From contig NZ_JAIWJA010000003.1 of assembly GCF_020515695.1 (NCBI RefSeq), forward strand, positions 744,001 through 808,000: a stretch of 64,000 bases of DNA, read 5' to 3'. Shown here piece after piece: positions 19,574 through 27,503 of the stretch. Positions within the stretch are counted from its first letter, which is position 1. Every line of letters starts with the position of its first letter. The notes under the pieces are model-generated. The model did no database searches, was not told where the DNA came from, and was given only the letters and a program-made list of their open reading frames with translations. The position numbers and the translations under genes are program-made. This DNA comes from Pseudomonas sp. MWU16-30317 (GTDB lineage: Bacteria; Pseudomonadota; Gammaproteobacteria; Pseudomonadales; Pseudomonadaceae).

Positions 19574-19595
19574 GGTACTCGCAGATCTGATAGGT
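19574..19595 (-). promoter_or_regulatory. Conserved 22-bp element upstream of Rhs copy 1
   Basis: GGTACTCGCAGATCTGATAG plus GT on the plus strand. Its near edge is 54 bases from the start codon. The same element lies 50-54 bases ahead of the other two Rhs-core genes, identical to the copy at 21784-21805. Confidence 0.6.
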
Positions 19596-19617
19596 TCAGT
19601 CGAGTTTGATGTGGATG

Positions 19618-19805
19618 GCACTGGTGGCAGCGCCTGCTCCGAGCGGTTTTGTGGTGATGCCCAGGCGCTGGGTAGTCGAGCGGACTCTGCCTGGAACGAG
19701 AGGGCCCGGCGACTAATCATGCACCACGACCGGTTATTTGCCGTGAACGAGGCTTGGGTGCGGCTGGCCGAGGCTCGGATGCTTGCACGTCGACTTACGA
19801 TTTGA
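19618..19805 (+). pseudogene. C-terminal remnant of an IS5-like transposase, frameshifted
   Basis: Reading from about 19618 gives ...GFVVMPRRWVVERTL, the conserved end of the DDE domain of IS5-group transposases (PRRWVVERTFxW). At about 19687-19689 the frame slips by one base. The second frame continues WNERARRLIMHHDRLFAVNE and AWVRLAEARMLARRLTI to a stop at 19803-19805, matching the usual Arg-rich end. No N-terminus and no terminal inverted repeats were recognised, so this is a dead scar between Rhs cassettes 1 and 2. Confidence 0.65.
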
Positions 19806-19834
19806 TCTTGTCTACACCCTCCTATGTTTCTGTT

Positions 19835-20668
19835 CTAGCGCTCCCGGATTGTTTTAGTGGCGCTGGAGCTTGTCCATGGCAAATTTTCGCCTGTATTGGA
19901 ACTCGTCGTTGTACTTGGGCTGCGTTGCGGACTAGTGTTCCAGGGGCGGTTTGGTTTCAACGTAGTCACGGGTGCATGGGTACCGTTGCCAGAAGTGGAT
20001 CGCCACGGGCGGTTTAGGTTCAACGTAGTCACGGGTGTGTGGGTACCGTTGCCAGAAGTGGATAGCCACGGGCGGTTTAGGTTCAACGTAGTCACGGGTG
20101 CATGGGTACCGTTGCCATACGTGGATCGCCATGGGAAGTTCTGAGGGTTGTAAATTGCGGGCGAAACATTCTCCTCGCTACCAAGAATCCTTCGCCAAGG
20201 CCTATCAGTATCAGCGCGCGCTGTAATGATTCGTACTTTTGGAGCAGGGTCGGGCATCAAGGTTGGGTGAAGCGTTTTGCTTGGTTTTGGTCTTTTGGGG
20301 CTCCTGAAGCGTTTCAGCAGGGTAGCGACGCCTGCATGCCCGCTGGGATCTGTCATATTGATAGGGTCGCTTTTGCAATAAGCATACGCATTAAGCCCAC
20401 CCTCTCCAAAAGGGCTCAGGTCGTCTGGGCTGTCAAAGCGGTTGAGTGCGGATCTATAGGCACGGTATCCATGACCTAACAAGTAGATCTGGAGTGGCCG
20501 CTCTAGCCGTTGGCCATTTAAACCAGGCCAGACCCAGTTATCGCTACAGCGTTGATAGCCAAAAGGACTATAGGCGACAAAGTCGTTATATCCCTCACCT
20601 ATGACTCCAAGCGTCGTTGCACTTTGATCTGAGGTGAAAAGGACAGGGATCCGCTGCTGTGTGGACAT
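19835..20668 (-). CDS. Short RHS repeat-associated core protein with repetitive C-terminal tail (copy 2)
   Basis: 277 residues from MSTQQRIPVLFTSDQSATTL; an ATG 36 bases upstream is in frame, but this start lines up with copies 1 and 3 and with the 54-base distance to the upstream element. The core occupies ~1-111 (IYLLGHGYRAYRSALNRFDS, LSPFGEGGLNAYAYCKSD, DPSGH). The tail holds three 21-residue repeats (NRPWRSTSGNGTHAPVTTLN type) plus a partial fourth, then a Ser/Thr-rich end. The repetitive, low-complexity tail looks more like a surface or linker segment than an enzyme. No partner gene was found. Confidence 0.8.
   Translation of the reverse strand: MSTQQRIPVLFTSDQSATTLGVIGEGYNDFVAYSPFGYQRCSDNWVWPGLNGQRLERPLQIYLLGHGYRAYRSALNRFDSPDDLSPFGEGGLNAYAYCKSDPINMTDPSGHAGVATLLKRFRSPKRPKPSKTLHPTLMPDPAPKVRIITARADTDRPWRRILGSEENVSPAIYNPQNFPWRSTYGNGTHAPVTTLNLNRPWLSTSGNGTHTPVTTLNLNRPWRSTSGNGTHAPVTTLKPNRPWNTSPQRSPSTTTSSNTGENLPWTSSSATKTIRER
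19944..20132 (-). repeat. 63-bp direct repeat, three tandem units, coding
   Basis: Units at 19944-20006, 20007-20069 and 20070-20132, each starting GGGCGGTTT on the plus strand and differing at only a few bases; a short fourth start follows at 20133. The period is a multiple of three, so copy number could change without breaking the frame of Rhs copy 2. Confidence 0.95.
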
Positions 20669-20721
20669 GTCTGAATTTCCAAAGTCGGGAGGTTCCAGTT
20701 TCAACGGACTTTCGTGCGAGA

Positions 20722-20743
20722 GGTACTAGCAAATCTGATAGGT
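20722..20743 (-). promoter_or_regulatory. Conserved 22-bp element upstream of Rhs copy 2 (diverged)
   Basis: GGTACTAGCAAATCTGATAG plus GT, two mismatches from the other two copies, 53 bases from the chosen start at 20668. The matching distance supports both the element and the start choice. Confidence 0.55.
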
Positions 20744-20770
20744 AAGGGTGCCTTATGCACCTTCTCCCTT

Positions 20771-21733
20771 CTATGGAGCTCGCGCCCCTGCCGTATTAGT
20801 CCTGACTCCCTCGTTAACGACACTCAAAGTGGTAGGGTTCGGGCCGTGCTCCGGGTAGCGTGGAGGTGGCAGTCCGGTCTGCCCAGCCCGACCAGAAGCG
20901 TTGTACCTGCCGCTGCGAGTTTCATACGGGGGAGGTGCGAATTGTTGAGGTCTACTGTCGTATCTAAGAGGCGCTGGTTGCTGCCATGCTGTGGGCGCCG
21001 GAGGCGGGATTTTCGAATAAGCCCCTGGGTATCTCTTGTTGAGGGTCTTGATGGCTTGGGACATGTCCAAGCCTTTATATTCGCCGTCTCGAATCACTGT
21101 TTCCAGCTCATGTTGCTTCGAAACTCTATTGGCTCGACGACCTCTGGGGTCTCGCGGGACCTGTGAATACTCGCCTGGCATGAGAGACAAAGATGAAGAA
21201 GAAGACGAAGACGAAGACGACCATGCGGAGCCGCCGGATGACGTCGAGGCGCGGCCAATGCTAGACCGTGCAGAACGTTGACCCAAGTACTCGGCAAGTC
21301 CCGCGCTATGCACGCTGGAAACGCTAAGGTTGCGTCTCGCGACGCCGCGCCAAGGGACCGCAGCTCTCAATCGCTGCCATGCATTTGAGAGGAGCTGCCA
21401 GAAGTGCCCAGTCGGATCCACACGGTTGAGTGGGTCTCCGGCGCCATAACAATAAGCGTTATATCCGCCTGCCCCGAATGGGCTGTAGGCGTCCGGACTA
21501 TGGAAACGTCGTATCAAAGGATTGAAGGCTCGATAGCCATTGCCCAACAGATAGGTGCGCGTAGCCTGTTCGTAATGTTGTCCATTGAATCCTGTCAGCG
21601 CAGCATCTGCCTTGGCGCCATAACCGAATGGGTCATAGGTGATGGTCAGTCTGCGGCCCACACCATGGACGCTGAGTACTGAAGAGGCTTGATCAGTTGC
21701 GAATAAAACCGAGGGTGAGGACAGAGCGAGCAT
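20771..21733 (-). CDS. Short RHS repeat-associated core protein with Ser/Pro-rich tail (copy 3)
   Basis: 320 residues from MLALSSPSVLFATDQASSVL, with CAGGAG seven bases before the ATG. The core covers ~1-110 (TYLLGNGYRAFNPLIRRFHS, SPFGAGGYNAYCYGAGD, DPTGH). The tail contains a run of about ten serines encoded by a GAAGAC-type microsatellite at 21190-21220, a charged segment, then a proline/tyrosine-rich end with PPPYE and PPPRYPE. The tail is unrelated to those of copies 1 and 2. First in reading direction. Function unknown; the Rhs core suggests a polymorphic effector or recombination reservoir. Confidence 0.82.
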   Translation of the reverse strand: MLALSSPSVLFATDQASSVLSVHGVGRRLTITYDPFGYGAKADAALTGFNGQHYEQATRTYLLGNGYRAFNPLIRRFHSPDAYSPFGAGGYNAYCYGAGDPLNRVDPTGHFWQLLSNAWQRLRAAVPWRGVARRNLSVSSVHSAGLAEYLGQRSARSSIGRASTSSGGSAWSSSSSSSSSSLSLMPGEYSQVPRDPRGRRANRVSKQHELETVIRDGEYKGLDMSQAIKTLNKRYPGAYSKIPPPAPTAWQQPAPLRYDSRPQQFAPPPYETRSGRYNASGRAGQTGLPPPRYPEHGPNPTTLSVVNEGVRTNTAGARAP

Positions 21734-21783
21734 GTGGTAACTCCTGAGTATCCATCTATTTTCCTCCCGCGCTTACGGTGTTG

Positions 21784-21805
21784 GGTACTCGCAGATCTGA
21801 TAGGT
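21784..21805 (-). promoter_or_regulatory. Conserved 22-bp element upstream of Rhs copy 3
   Basis: Same 22 bases as at 19574-19595, with its near edge 51 bases from the start codon at 21733. The rest of the 372-base gap to gcd holds AT-rich sequence around 21830-21930 but no gene, terminator or recognised operator. Confidence 0.6.
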
Positions 21806-22105
21806 CTCGCCACGTGGTCGCCCCGATTATTACCATCCCCACAACAGTCTTTCGCAATCTCGCAAACGACAATTTGTCGCAGCTACGGTCTTTTTTTGCT
21901 ATCGTTAAAAAACTAACTAACTGGTTAATACCTTGTTGGGCGTCTGCCTGGATCAGCGTTTGCGGCCCTCAAAGCGCGCATTCCGGTACTGGCAACCGTT
22001 CTGAGACCCTCGACGGCCCCTCCCCTGCGAAGGGATGACGGCCGTTGCCTGCACTACCCTTAAACATCCCCCACCCACGTTCATGCGTCAGTAGGATCAT
22101 GCAAC

Positions 22106-24529
22106 ATGACTAAGTCTCACCCCACGGCAACCGCCGCACGCTGGCCCCTGTGGCTCGCCGCGCTCGGCATGCTGGTATTTGGCCTCCCGTTCGCGGGTCT
22201 CGGTGGCTACCTCGCCTCTTTGGGCGGTAGCTGGTACTTCTTGCTGGCCGGCCTCGGCATGATCGTTTCGGCCGTGCTGTACGCCCGCAAACGCCTGCTG
22301 GGCGCCTGGCTGTTCGCGGCCGTCATGGTGTTGTCGGTGATCTGGGCGCTGGTCGATGCCGGCCTGGTGTTCTGGCCGCAGATCTCGCGCCTGTTCGCCC
22401 TGGGTGTGCTCAGCCTGGTCGTCGCGCTGACCTACCCGACCCTGCGCAAGGCCAATGGTCTGGCGGGCGGTCGCGGCGGTTATGCACTGGCCGGCCTGCT
22501 GGCGATCGCGGTGGTCGCGGGTGGTTATGGCATGTTCATTCCCCACGCCTCGGTGGCGCCGAACGGCGAGCTGCCGGGCCTGACCAAGGTCGACCCTGCA
22601 CACGCCCAGAAAAACTGGGAGCACTACGGTAACGATGAAGGTGGCAGCCGCTTCGCCGCGCTCGACCAGATCAACCGCAGCAACGTCGCCAAGCTGGTGC
22701 CGGCCTGGACCTTCCACACCGGTGACGTGGCAATCAGCAACGGCAACGGTGCAGAAGACCAGATGACCCCGCTGCAAGTGGGCGACAAGGTGTTCATCTG
22801 CACCCCGCACAACAACATCATCGCGCTGGATGCCGATACCGGCAAACAGCTGTGGCAGCACAAGACCGACGCGAAATCGGCCGTGTGGCAGCGTTGCCGT
22901 GGACTGGCGTACTTCGATGCCAGCGCCGCGATTGCCGCCCCGACGGATGGCAGCACGCCGGATGCACCGGTGGCCGTGCCCGCTGGCGCCAATTGCACCC
23001 GTCGCCTGCTGACCAACACCATCGACGCACGCCTGATCGCCGTTGACGCCGACACCGGCGAGCTGTGCCAGGGCTTCGGCAACAAGGGCGAAATCGACCT
23101 GAAAGCCGGCCTGGGCAACGTGCCTGATTCCTACTACCAGCTGTCCTCGGCGCCGTTGATGGCCGGTACCACCGTTGTGGTTGGCGGCCGGGTAGCCGAC
23201 AACGTGCAGACCGACATGCCTGGCGGCGTGATCCGTGGTTTCGACGTGGTCACTGGCGCCATGCGCTGGGCGTTCGACCCGGGCAACCCTGCAGACAAGC
23301 AAGCCCCTGCTGATGGCAAGACCTACGTGCGCAGCACCCCGAACAGCTGGGCGCCGATGTCCTACGATCCGCTGATGAATACCGTGTTCCTGCCGATGGG
23401 CAGCTCGTCGACCGACATCTATGGTGTCGAGCGGACCGACCTGAACCACAAATACGGCGCCTCGGTCGTCGCACTGAACGCCACCACCGGCGACCAGAAG
23501 TGGGTCTATCAGACCGTTCACAACGACCTATGGGATTTCGACCTGCCGATGCAGCCGACCCTCACCGATTTCGCCAAGCCTGACGGCACCAAGGTTCCGG
23601 CCGTGGTGATCGGCACCAAGGCCGGTCAGATCTACGTGCTGGATCGCAAGACCGGTCAGCCATTGACCAAGGTTGAAGAAGTCCCGGTCAAGAAATCCGA
23701 CATCCCCGGCGAACCGTACTCGCCGACCCAGCCGAAATCGGTGGGCATGCCGCAGATCGGCGCGCAGACCCTGACCGAATCGGACATGTGGGGCGCCACG
23801 CCGTTCGACCAGATGCTGTGCCGTATCTCGTTCAAGCAAATGCGCTACGACGGCCTGTACACCGCGCCGGGTACCGACGTGTCGCTGAGCTTCCCAGGCT
23901 CGTTGGGTGGCATGAACTGGGGCAGCCTGTCGGTTGATCCGGTGCACGGTTTCATCTTCGTCAACGACATGCGTCTGGGCCTGTGGAGCCAGATGGTGCC
24001 GCAGCAAAAAGACGCCAAGGCCTCCTCGGGTGGCGAAGCGATCAACACCGGCATGGGCGCTGTACCGCTCAAGGGCACGCCATACGCCGTCAACAAGAAC
24101 CGCTTCCTGTCGGTAGCCGGCATTCCATGCCAGGCGCCACCGTTCGGTACGCTGAGCGCGATCGACATGAAGACCCAGAAAATCGCCTGGCAAGTACCCG
24201 TAGGTACCGTGCAGGACACCGGCCCGATGGGCATCAAGATGGGCCTGCAACTACCGATTGGCATGCCAACCCTGGGTGGCACGCTGTCGACCCAAGGTGG
24301 CCTGGTGTTCATCGCCGGTACTCAGGATTACTACCTGCGCGCCTTCAACACCGCCAACGGTGAAGAGGCCTGGAAGGCCCGTCTGCCCGTGGGCAGCCAG
24401 GGCGGCCCGATGACTTTCGTTTCGCCCAAGACCGGCAAGCAATACGTGGTCATCACTGCCGGCGGTGCGCGTCAGTCGCCTGATCGTGGCGACTATGTGA
24501 TCGCTTACGCGCTGCCTGACAGCAAGTAA
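22106..24529 (+). CDS. gcd: Membrane-bound PQQ-dependent glucose dehydrogenase
   Basis: Periplasm-facing quinoprotein that oxidises glucose to gluconolactone and passes electrons to ubiquinone, the entry step of the peripheral glucose pathway and of gluconate-driven phosphate solubilisation. 807 residues. Residues ~10-140 contain five membrane helices. The remainder is the PQQ eight-bladed propeller, starting with KNWEHYGNDEGGSRFAALDQ and repeating AxDxxTGxxxW-like motifs. Length matches Gcd (~800). It stands alone, with its own terminator downstream. PQQ synthesis genes must be elsewhere. Confidence 0.96.
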   Translation: MTKSHPTATAARWPLWLAALGMLVFGLPFAGLGGYLASLGGSWYFLLAGLGMIVSAVLYARKRLLGAWLFAAVMVLSVIWALVDAGLVFWPQISRLFALGVLSLVVALTYPTLRKANGLAGGRGGYALAGLLAIAVVAGGYGMFIPHASVAPNGELPGLTKVDPAHAQKNWEHYGNDEGGSRFAALDQINRSNVAKLVPAWTFHTGDVAISNGNGAEDQMTPLQVGDKVFICTPHNNIIALDADTGKQLWQHKTDAKSAVWQRCRGLAYFDASAAIAAPTDGSTPDAPVAVPAGANCTRRLLTNTIDARLIAVDADTGELCQGFGNKGEIDLKAGLGNVPDSYYQLSSAPLMAGTTVVVGGRVADNVQTDMPGGVIRGFDVVTGAMRWAFDPGNPADKQAPADGKTYVRSTPNSWAPMSYDPLMNTVFLPMGSSSTDIYGVERTDLNHKYGASVVALNATTGDQKWVYQTVHNDLWDFDLPMQPTLTDFAKPDGTKVPAVVIGTKAGQIYVLDRKTGQPLTKVEEVPVKKSDIPGEPYSPTQPKSVGMPQIGAQTLTESDMWGATPFDQMLCRISFKQMRYDGLYTAPGTDVSLSFPGSLGGMNWGSLSVDPVHGFIFVNDMRLGLWSQMVPQQKDAKASSGGEAINTGMGAVPLKGTPYAVNKNRFLSVAGIPCQAPPFGTLSAIDMKTQKIAWQVPVGTVQDTGPMGIKMGLQLPIGMPTLGGTLSTQGGLVFIAGTQDYYLRAFNTANGEEAWKARLPVGSQGGPMTFVSPKTGKQYVVITAGGARQSPDRGDYVIAYALPDSK

Positions 24530-24547
24530 GTCGTTCGCGGTACTCGA

Positions 24548-24587
24548 AACCCGCTGTCGCCTGAAAGGGTGGCAGCGGGTTTTTTGT
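24548..24587 (+). terminator. Rho-independent terminator of gcd
   Basis: AACCCGCTG ... CAGCGGGTT stem followed by TTTTTG, 20 bases after the gcd stop codon. Confidence 0.9.
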
Positions 24588-24616
24588 TTCAGGCGATCAG
24601 TCAGCGTGATCTTGCG

Positions 24617-24680
24617 GGCCTCTTCGCGGGCAAGCCCTCCTCCCACAGGTTTGGGAGCAAGGCTTGCCCGCGAAGGGGCC
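24617..24680. repeat. REP pair, family A
   Basis: GGCCTCTTCGCGGGCAAGCC faces GGCTTGCCCGCGAAGGGGCC with a very short loop, between gcd and the DUF2780 gene. Confidence 0.85.
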
Positions 24681-24778
24681 GTCAGCCATTCACATAATTT
24701 TCGACACAATTGCAACATAATCAGCCTTTCACCCTCCAACAGGGCGAATTCGACTTTTGCTGCAAGAGGCTGCCTTTC

Positions 24779-25348
24779 ATGAATACTCCACGTTCCCTGT
24801 CCCTCGCCGTGCTGATGGCCCTGGCGTCCAGTTCGGCTTTCGCTTTCAACCTGAACGACGCCGTCAACGCTGCTTCGACCCTTCAGGGCAACAACAAAAG
24901 CGACGGCGCAGCAGTGGCGGCGGCCCCGCAGGCGGCGGGGTTGCTGAACACCCTGGGCACCCAGCTCAACGTCACCCCGCAGCAAGCGGTAGGCGGTACC
25001 GGCGCCATGCTCGCGCTTGCCAAGAACAAACTCGCCAGCGGCGATTATTCGCAGTTGACCAAGCAGGTGCCGGGCCTCGATTCGCTGTCAGGCGCCAATG
25101 CCTTGGGTGGCCTGAACGGCCTGGGTGGGCTGCTGGGCTCGGGCGGCAGCAGCAGTGCCGCCGGCCTGGGCAGTGCGCTTGATAACGTGAAGTCTGCGGC
25201 CGACATGAACAGCGCCTTCACCAAATTGGGCATGGACAGCGGTATGGTCGGCCAATTTGCGCCGGTGATTCTGCAGTATTTGGGGCAGCAAGGCGTGGGC
25301 GGGACGGTGCTCAAGAGCCTCGGCAGCATCTGGGGCACCGGTAACTGA
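24779..25348 (+). CDS. DUF2780 (VcgC/VcgE-like) secreted protein
   Basis: 189 residues with a Sec signal (MNTPRSLSLAVLMALASSSAFA). The mature part has the DUF2780 pattern: an N-terminal helix pair (LLNTLGTQLNVTPQQAVGGTGAMLALAK), a Gly/Ser-rich linker (GGLLGSGGSSSAAGLG, about 118-133) and a C-terminal helical end (FAPVILQYLGQQGVGGTVLKSL). It is probably periplasmic or surface-associated; no function is established. The ATG at 24779 starts the signal peptide; an upstream in-frame ATG (24710) does not. Confidence 0.85.
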   Translation: MNTPRSLSLAVLMALASSSAFAFNLNDAVNAASTLQGNNKSDGAAVAAAPQAAGLLNTLGTQLNVTPQQAVGGTGAMLALAKNKLASGDYSQLTKQVPGLDSLSGANALGGLNGLGGLLGSGGSSSAAGLGSALDNVKSAADMNSAFTKLGMDSGMVGQFAPVILQYLGQQGVGGTVLKSLGSIWGTGN

Positions 25349-25365
25349 CATGCCGCTTTTTTGAT

Positions 25366-25412
25366 AACTAGCAGTTCTGTATCGATGCCACAAGTTGACA
25401 GAACTGCTAGTT
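25366..25412. repeat. Perfect 15-bp inverted repeat
   Basis: AACTAGCAGTTCTGT (25366-25380) and ACAGAACTGCTAGTT (25398-25412) are exact complements around a 17-base spacer. It lies between the convergent DUF2780 and acyltransferase genes, whose gap (25349-25644) otherwise shows only short ORFs without recognisable products. It is unlike the REP families here; low GC and no U-run argue against a terminator. Confidence 0.75.
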
Positions 25413-25644
25413 GGATTCTCGCCGTAAGTATTGCGTGGTGACGGATGTCCTCTTCACTGGCAGCAATCCAATTGGCCCGCCATCAGTCTCGATTATTGAT
25501 CATCAACAGGGCTCAAAGCGTGCGCATCGTCGTCGTCCGCCGGACACAAGGTGGATTATCGTCCGGTGACCTATATCAGAAGAGCTTGAGCGTGCCACTT
25601 TTACTGAATTCAGTGCTGCTGGATCAGGTAATACGCGCCGTATC

Positions 25645-26532
25645 TCAAAGCCTTTGTGCGTGTATTGACTTGATCCGCTCGTCCTTGGCTTCCCACAACC
25701 CATTCACCCAGCCCTGCACCTTCTCGCGAAACACCGGGTCGCTTTCATAGCACCCTTCGACCAGCCCCCGCTCGATCGGCAGTGCGCGGATATCCACGAT
25801 CACCTTGCTCACCGAGCCGCACAGCAAATCCCAGAACCCCGGAATCCGCCCATTCGGATACACCACGGTCACGTCCAGCACAGTGTCCAGTTGCTCCCCC
25901 AGCGCGGCCAGCACGAAGGCCACGCCGCCGGCCTTGGGCTTTAGCAGATAACGATAGGGCGATTGCTGCTCGTCGTGTTTGGCCTGAGTGAAGCGCGTGC
26001 CTTCGAGGTAATTGACGATGGTCACCGGCTGACGCTTGAACAGCGCGCAGGCGGCCTTGGTGATTTTCAGGTCTTCGCCCTTGAGCTGCGGGTGCTTGTC
26101 GAGGAAGGCCTTGGTGTAGCGCTTCATGAAGGGGTAGTCCAGCGCCCACCAGGCCAAGCCCAACAGCGGCACCCAGATCAGCTCTTTTTTCAGGAAGAAC
26201 TTGAAGAACGGCGTGCGCCGGTTGAAGGCCTGGATCAGCGCCGGGATGTCGACCCACGACTGGTGATTGCTGACCACCAGATAGGAGCGGTCGATGTGCA
26301 AATGTTCGGCGCCACGGATGTCCCATCGGGTAGGGGTGCACAGGGCGAAGATCAGTTTGTCGACCTCGGCCCAGGTTTCGGCGAACCACATCACCGCCCG
26401 CGACGCGTGGTCGCGCCAGCGACCTCTCAACGCCAGTTTGATCACGGCGAAAATCAGCAGAGGGACGATCCAGAACAGCGTATTGAGGAGTAACAGCAGG
26501 CTGGCAGTCAGGCCAGTAAGCACGCGACGCAT
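25645..26532 (-). CDS. Lysophospholipid/glycerol-3-phosphate acyltransferase family protein (YihG-like)
   Basis: Membrane acyltransferase of the PlsC superfamily, expected to move acyl chains onto lysophospholipids. From MRRVLTGLTASLLLLLNTLF it is 295 residues with N-terminal membrane segments. The HX4D catalytic motif is NHQSWVD, and the second conserved block is VNYLEGTRF; PKAGGVAFVLAALG follows. Longer in-frame starts at 26550 and 26598 cannot be excluded; none has a strong ribosome site. Monocistronic. Confidence 0.85.
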   Translation of the reverse strand: MRRVLTGLTASLLLLLNTLFWIVPLLIFAVIKLALRGRWRDHASRAVMWFAETWAEVDKLIFALCTPTRWDIRGAEHLHIDRSYLVVSNHQSWVDIPALIQAFNRRTPFFKFFLKKELIWVPLLGLAWWALDYPFMKRYTKAFLDKHPQLKGEDLKITKAACALFKRQPVTIVNYLEGTRFTQAKHDEQQSPYRYLLKPKAGGVAFVLAALGEQLDTVLDVTVVYPNGRIPGFWDLLCGSVSKVIVDIRALPIERGLVEGCYESDPVFREKVQGWVNGLWEAKDERIKSIHAQRL

Positions 26533-26756
26533 GGCGAAACTCGGGGTCATTGTTTTGGCCGGCAATGATAAGCAGGTCAGGGGCTTACGCCAATTCACCC
26601 GGTCGGCTTTAGCTAACTAAATTTTTACTTTTTATTAAAACGGCCACAGGCCATTCTTGCTGGAACCGCGAACCTCTTGGTGATGAGTGGTCTTATGCTG
26701 TTACTGCGTTTTGCCAGGCAAGGACGGCCGCGCGCGCCCATCGAGGAAATCCTTAA

Positions 26757-27269
26757 GTGAAATCGGTTTGTGTCCTGCTGTCGCTCCTGGTATTGCCGAT
26801 CCTGGCCCTGGCTGGCGAAGACCCCGTACTGTATGGCCGTTACGAATACATCAAATTGCCGGAGATCGGCGAGACGCTCAAAGCCAAGATGGACACCGGC
26901 GCGCTGACCTCATCGTTGTCGGCCAGGAACATCCAGCGCTTCGAGCGAGACGGCGAGCAGTGGGTGAGTTTTCAGCTGGGCAGCGACAAGGACGACGCCA
27001 AGGTGTACGAGCACCGGCTGGCGCGCGTCGCCAAGGTCAAGAGCCGTATCGAAGAAGATGACGTCCGAGAGGCGGCCGAGGCGGCCGAGCGTCCGGTAAT
27101 CGAGCTGAGCATGTGCATTGGCGAAGACAAGCAGACGGTCGAGGTCAGCCTGACCGATCGCAGCAACTTCACCTACCCGCTGCTGATCGGAGTCAAGGGG
27201 ATGCGCGACTTCAACGCGGCGATCAACCCGATGCGGCGCTTTACGGCAGGACAGCCGGACTGCTCCTGA
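26757..27269 (+). CDS. Retropepsin-like aspartic protease (Zn_protease/RimB-type), secreted
   Basis: 170 residues, starting at GTG (26757) with GAGG upstream. The signal peptide is MKSVCVLLSLLVLPILALAG. The KMDTGALTSSL segment is the D-T-G active-site motif of the family once called ATP-dependent zinc protease. The end NFTYPLLIGVKGMRDFNAAI matches the family's conserved C-terminus (LIGRxxLxxxxxV type). Presumably periplasmic. The substrate is unknown. Confidence 0.82.
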   Translation: MKSVCVLLSLLVLPILALAGEDPVLYGRYEYIKLPEIGETLKAKMDTGALTSSLSARNIQRFERDGEQWVSFQLGSDKDDAKVYEHRLARVAKVKSRIEEDDVREAAEAAERPVIELSMCIGEDKQTVEVSLTDRSNFTYPLLIGVKGMRDFNAAINPMRRFTAGQPDCS

Positions 27270-27299
27270 CCCGGTGCATAGCCGCTCGTGAGCGGTCGC

Positions 27300-27503
27300 C
27301 TAGTGCTTGTGCGGTGGCATCGGGCCGCGTCGCACCAACAGCCCGCGCAGCCCCAGCCACGCCGGTAGCCCCAGCCCCACCCAGCTCAGCGTGTCCCAAG
27401 CGCCATCGCCCAGCAGCGCCGCGAACAACCCGGCGGCGCTCAGCAGCCCTATCGACACCGGCACCTTGAACACCGGCCACAGCCTGGGCTTGCGCTTGCT
27501 CAT
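27300..27503 (-). CDS. Small membrane protein downstream of PepSY gene
   Basis: 67 residues (MSKRKPRLWPVFKVPVSIGL...), with two predicted membrane helices around residues 14-32 and 36-52 and a His-containing end (PMPPHKH). Its ATG overlaps the TGA of the preceding PepSY gene (ATGA), so the two are translationally coupled. No known function; probably an accessory subunit of the membrane reductase. Confidence 0.75.
   Translation of the reverse strand: MSKRKPRLWPVFKVPVSIGLLSAAGLFAALLGDGAWDTLSWVGLGLPAWLGLRGLLVRRGPMPPHKH

Noticed and set aside
19944..20132. Possible CRISPR array
   Set aside because: The units are contiguous 63-bp coding repeats without unique spacers, inside an open frame; no cas genes.
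18774..21733. Full Rhs/Tc toxin locus with immunity genes
   Set aside because: No YD-repeat shell, no VgrG/PAAR/TcdB partners and no small ORF recognisable as an immunity protein were found.
25445..25750. 101-codon plus-strand ORF overlapping the acyltransferase 3' end
   Set aside because: No ribosome site, no known domain, and it runs into the conserved acyltransferase gene on the other strand.
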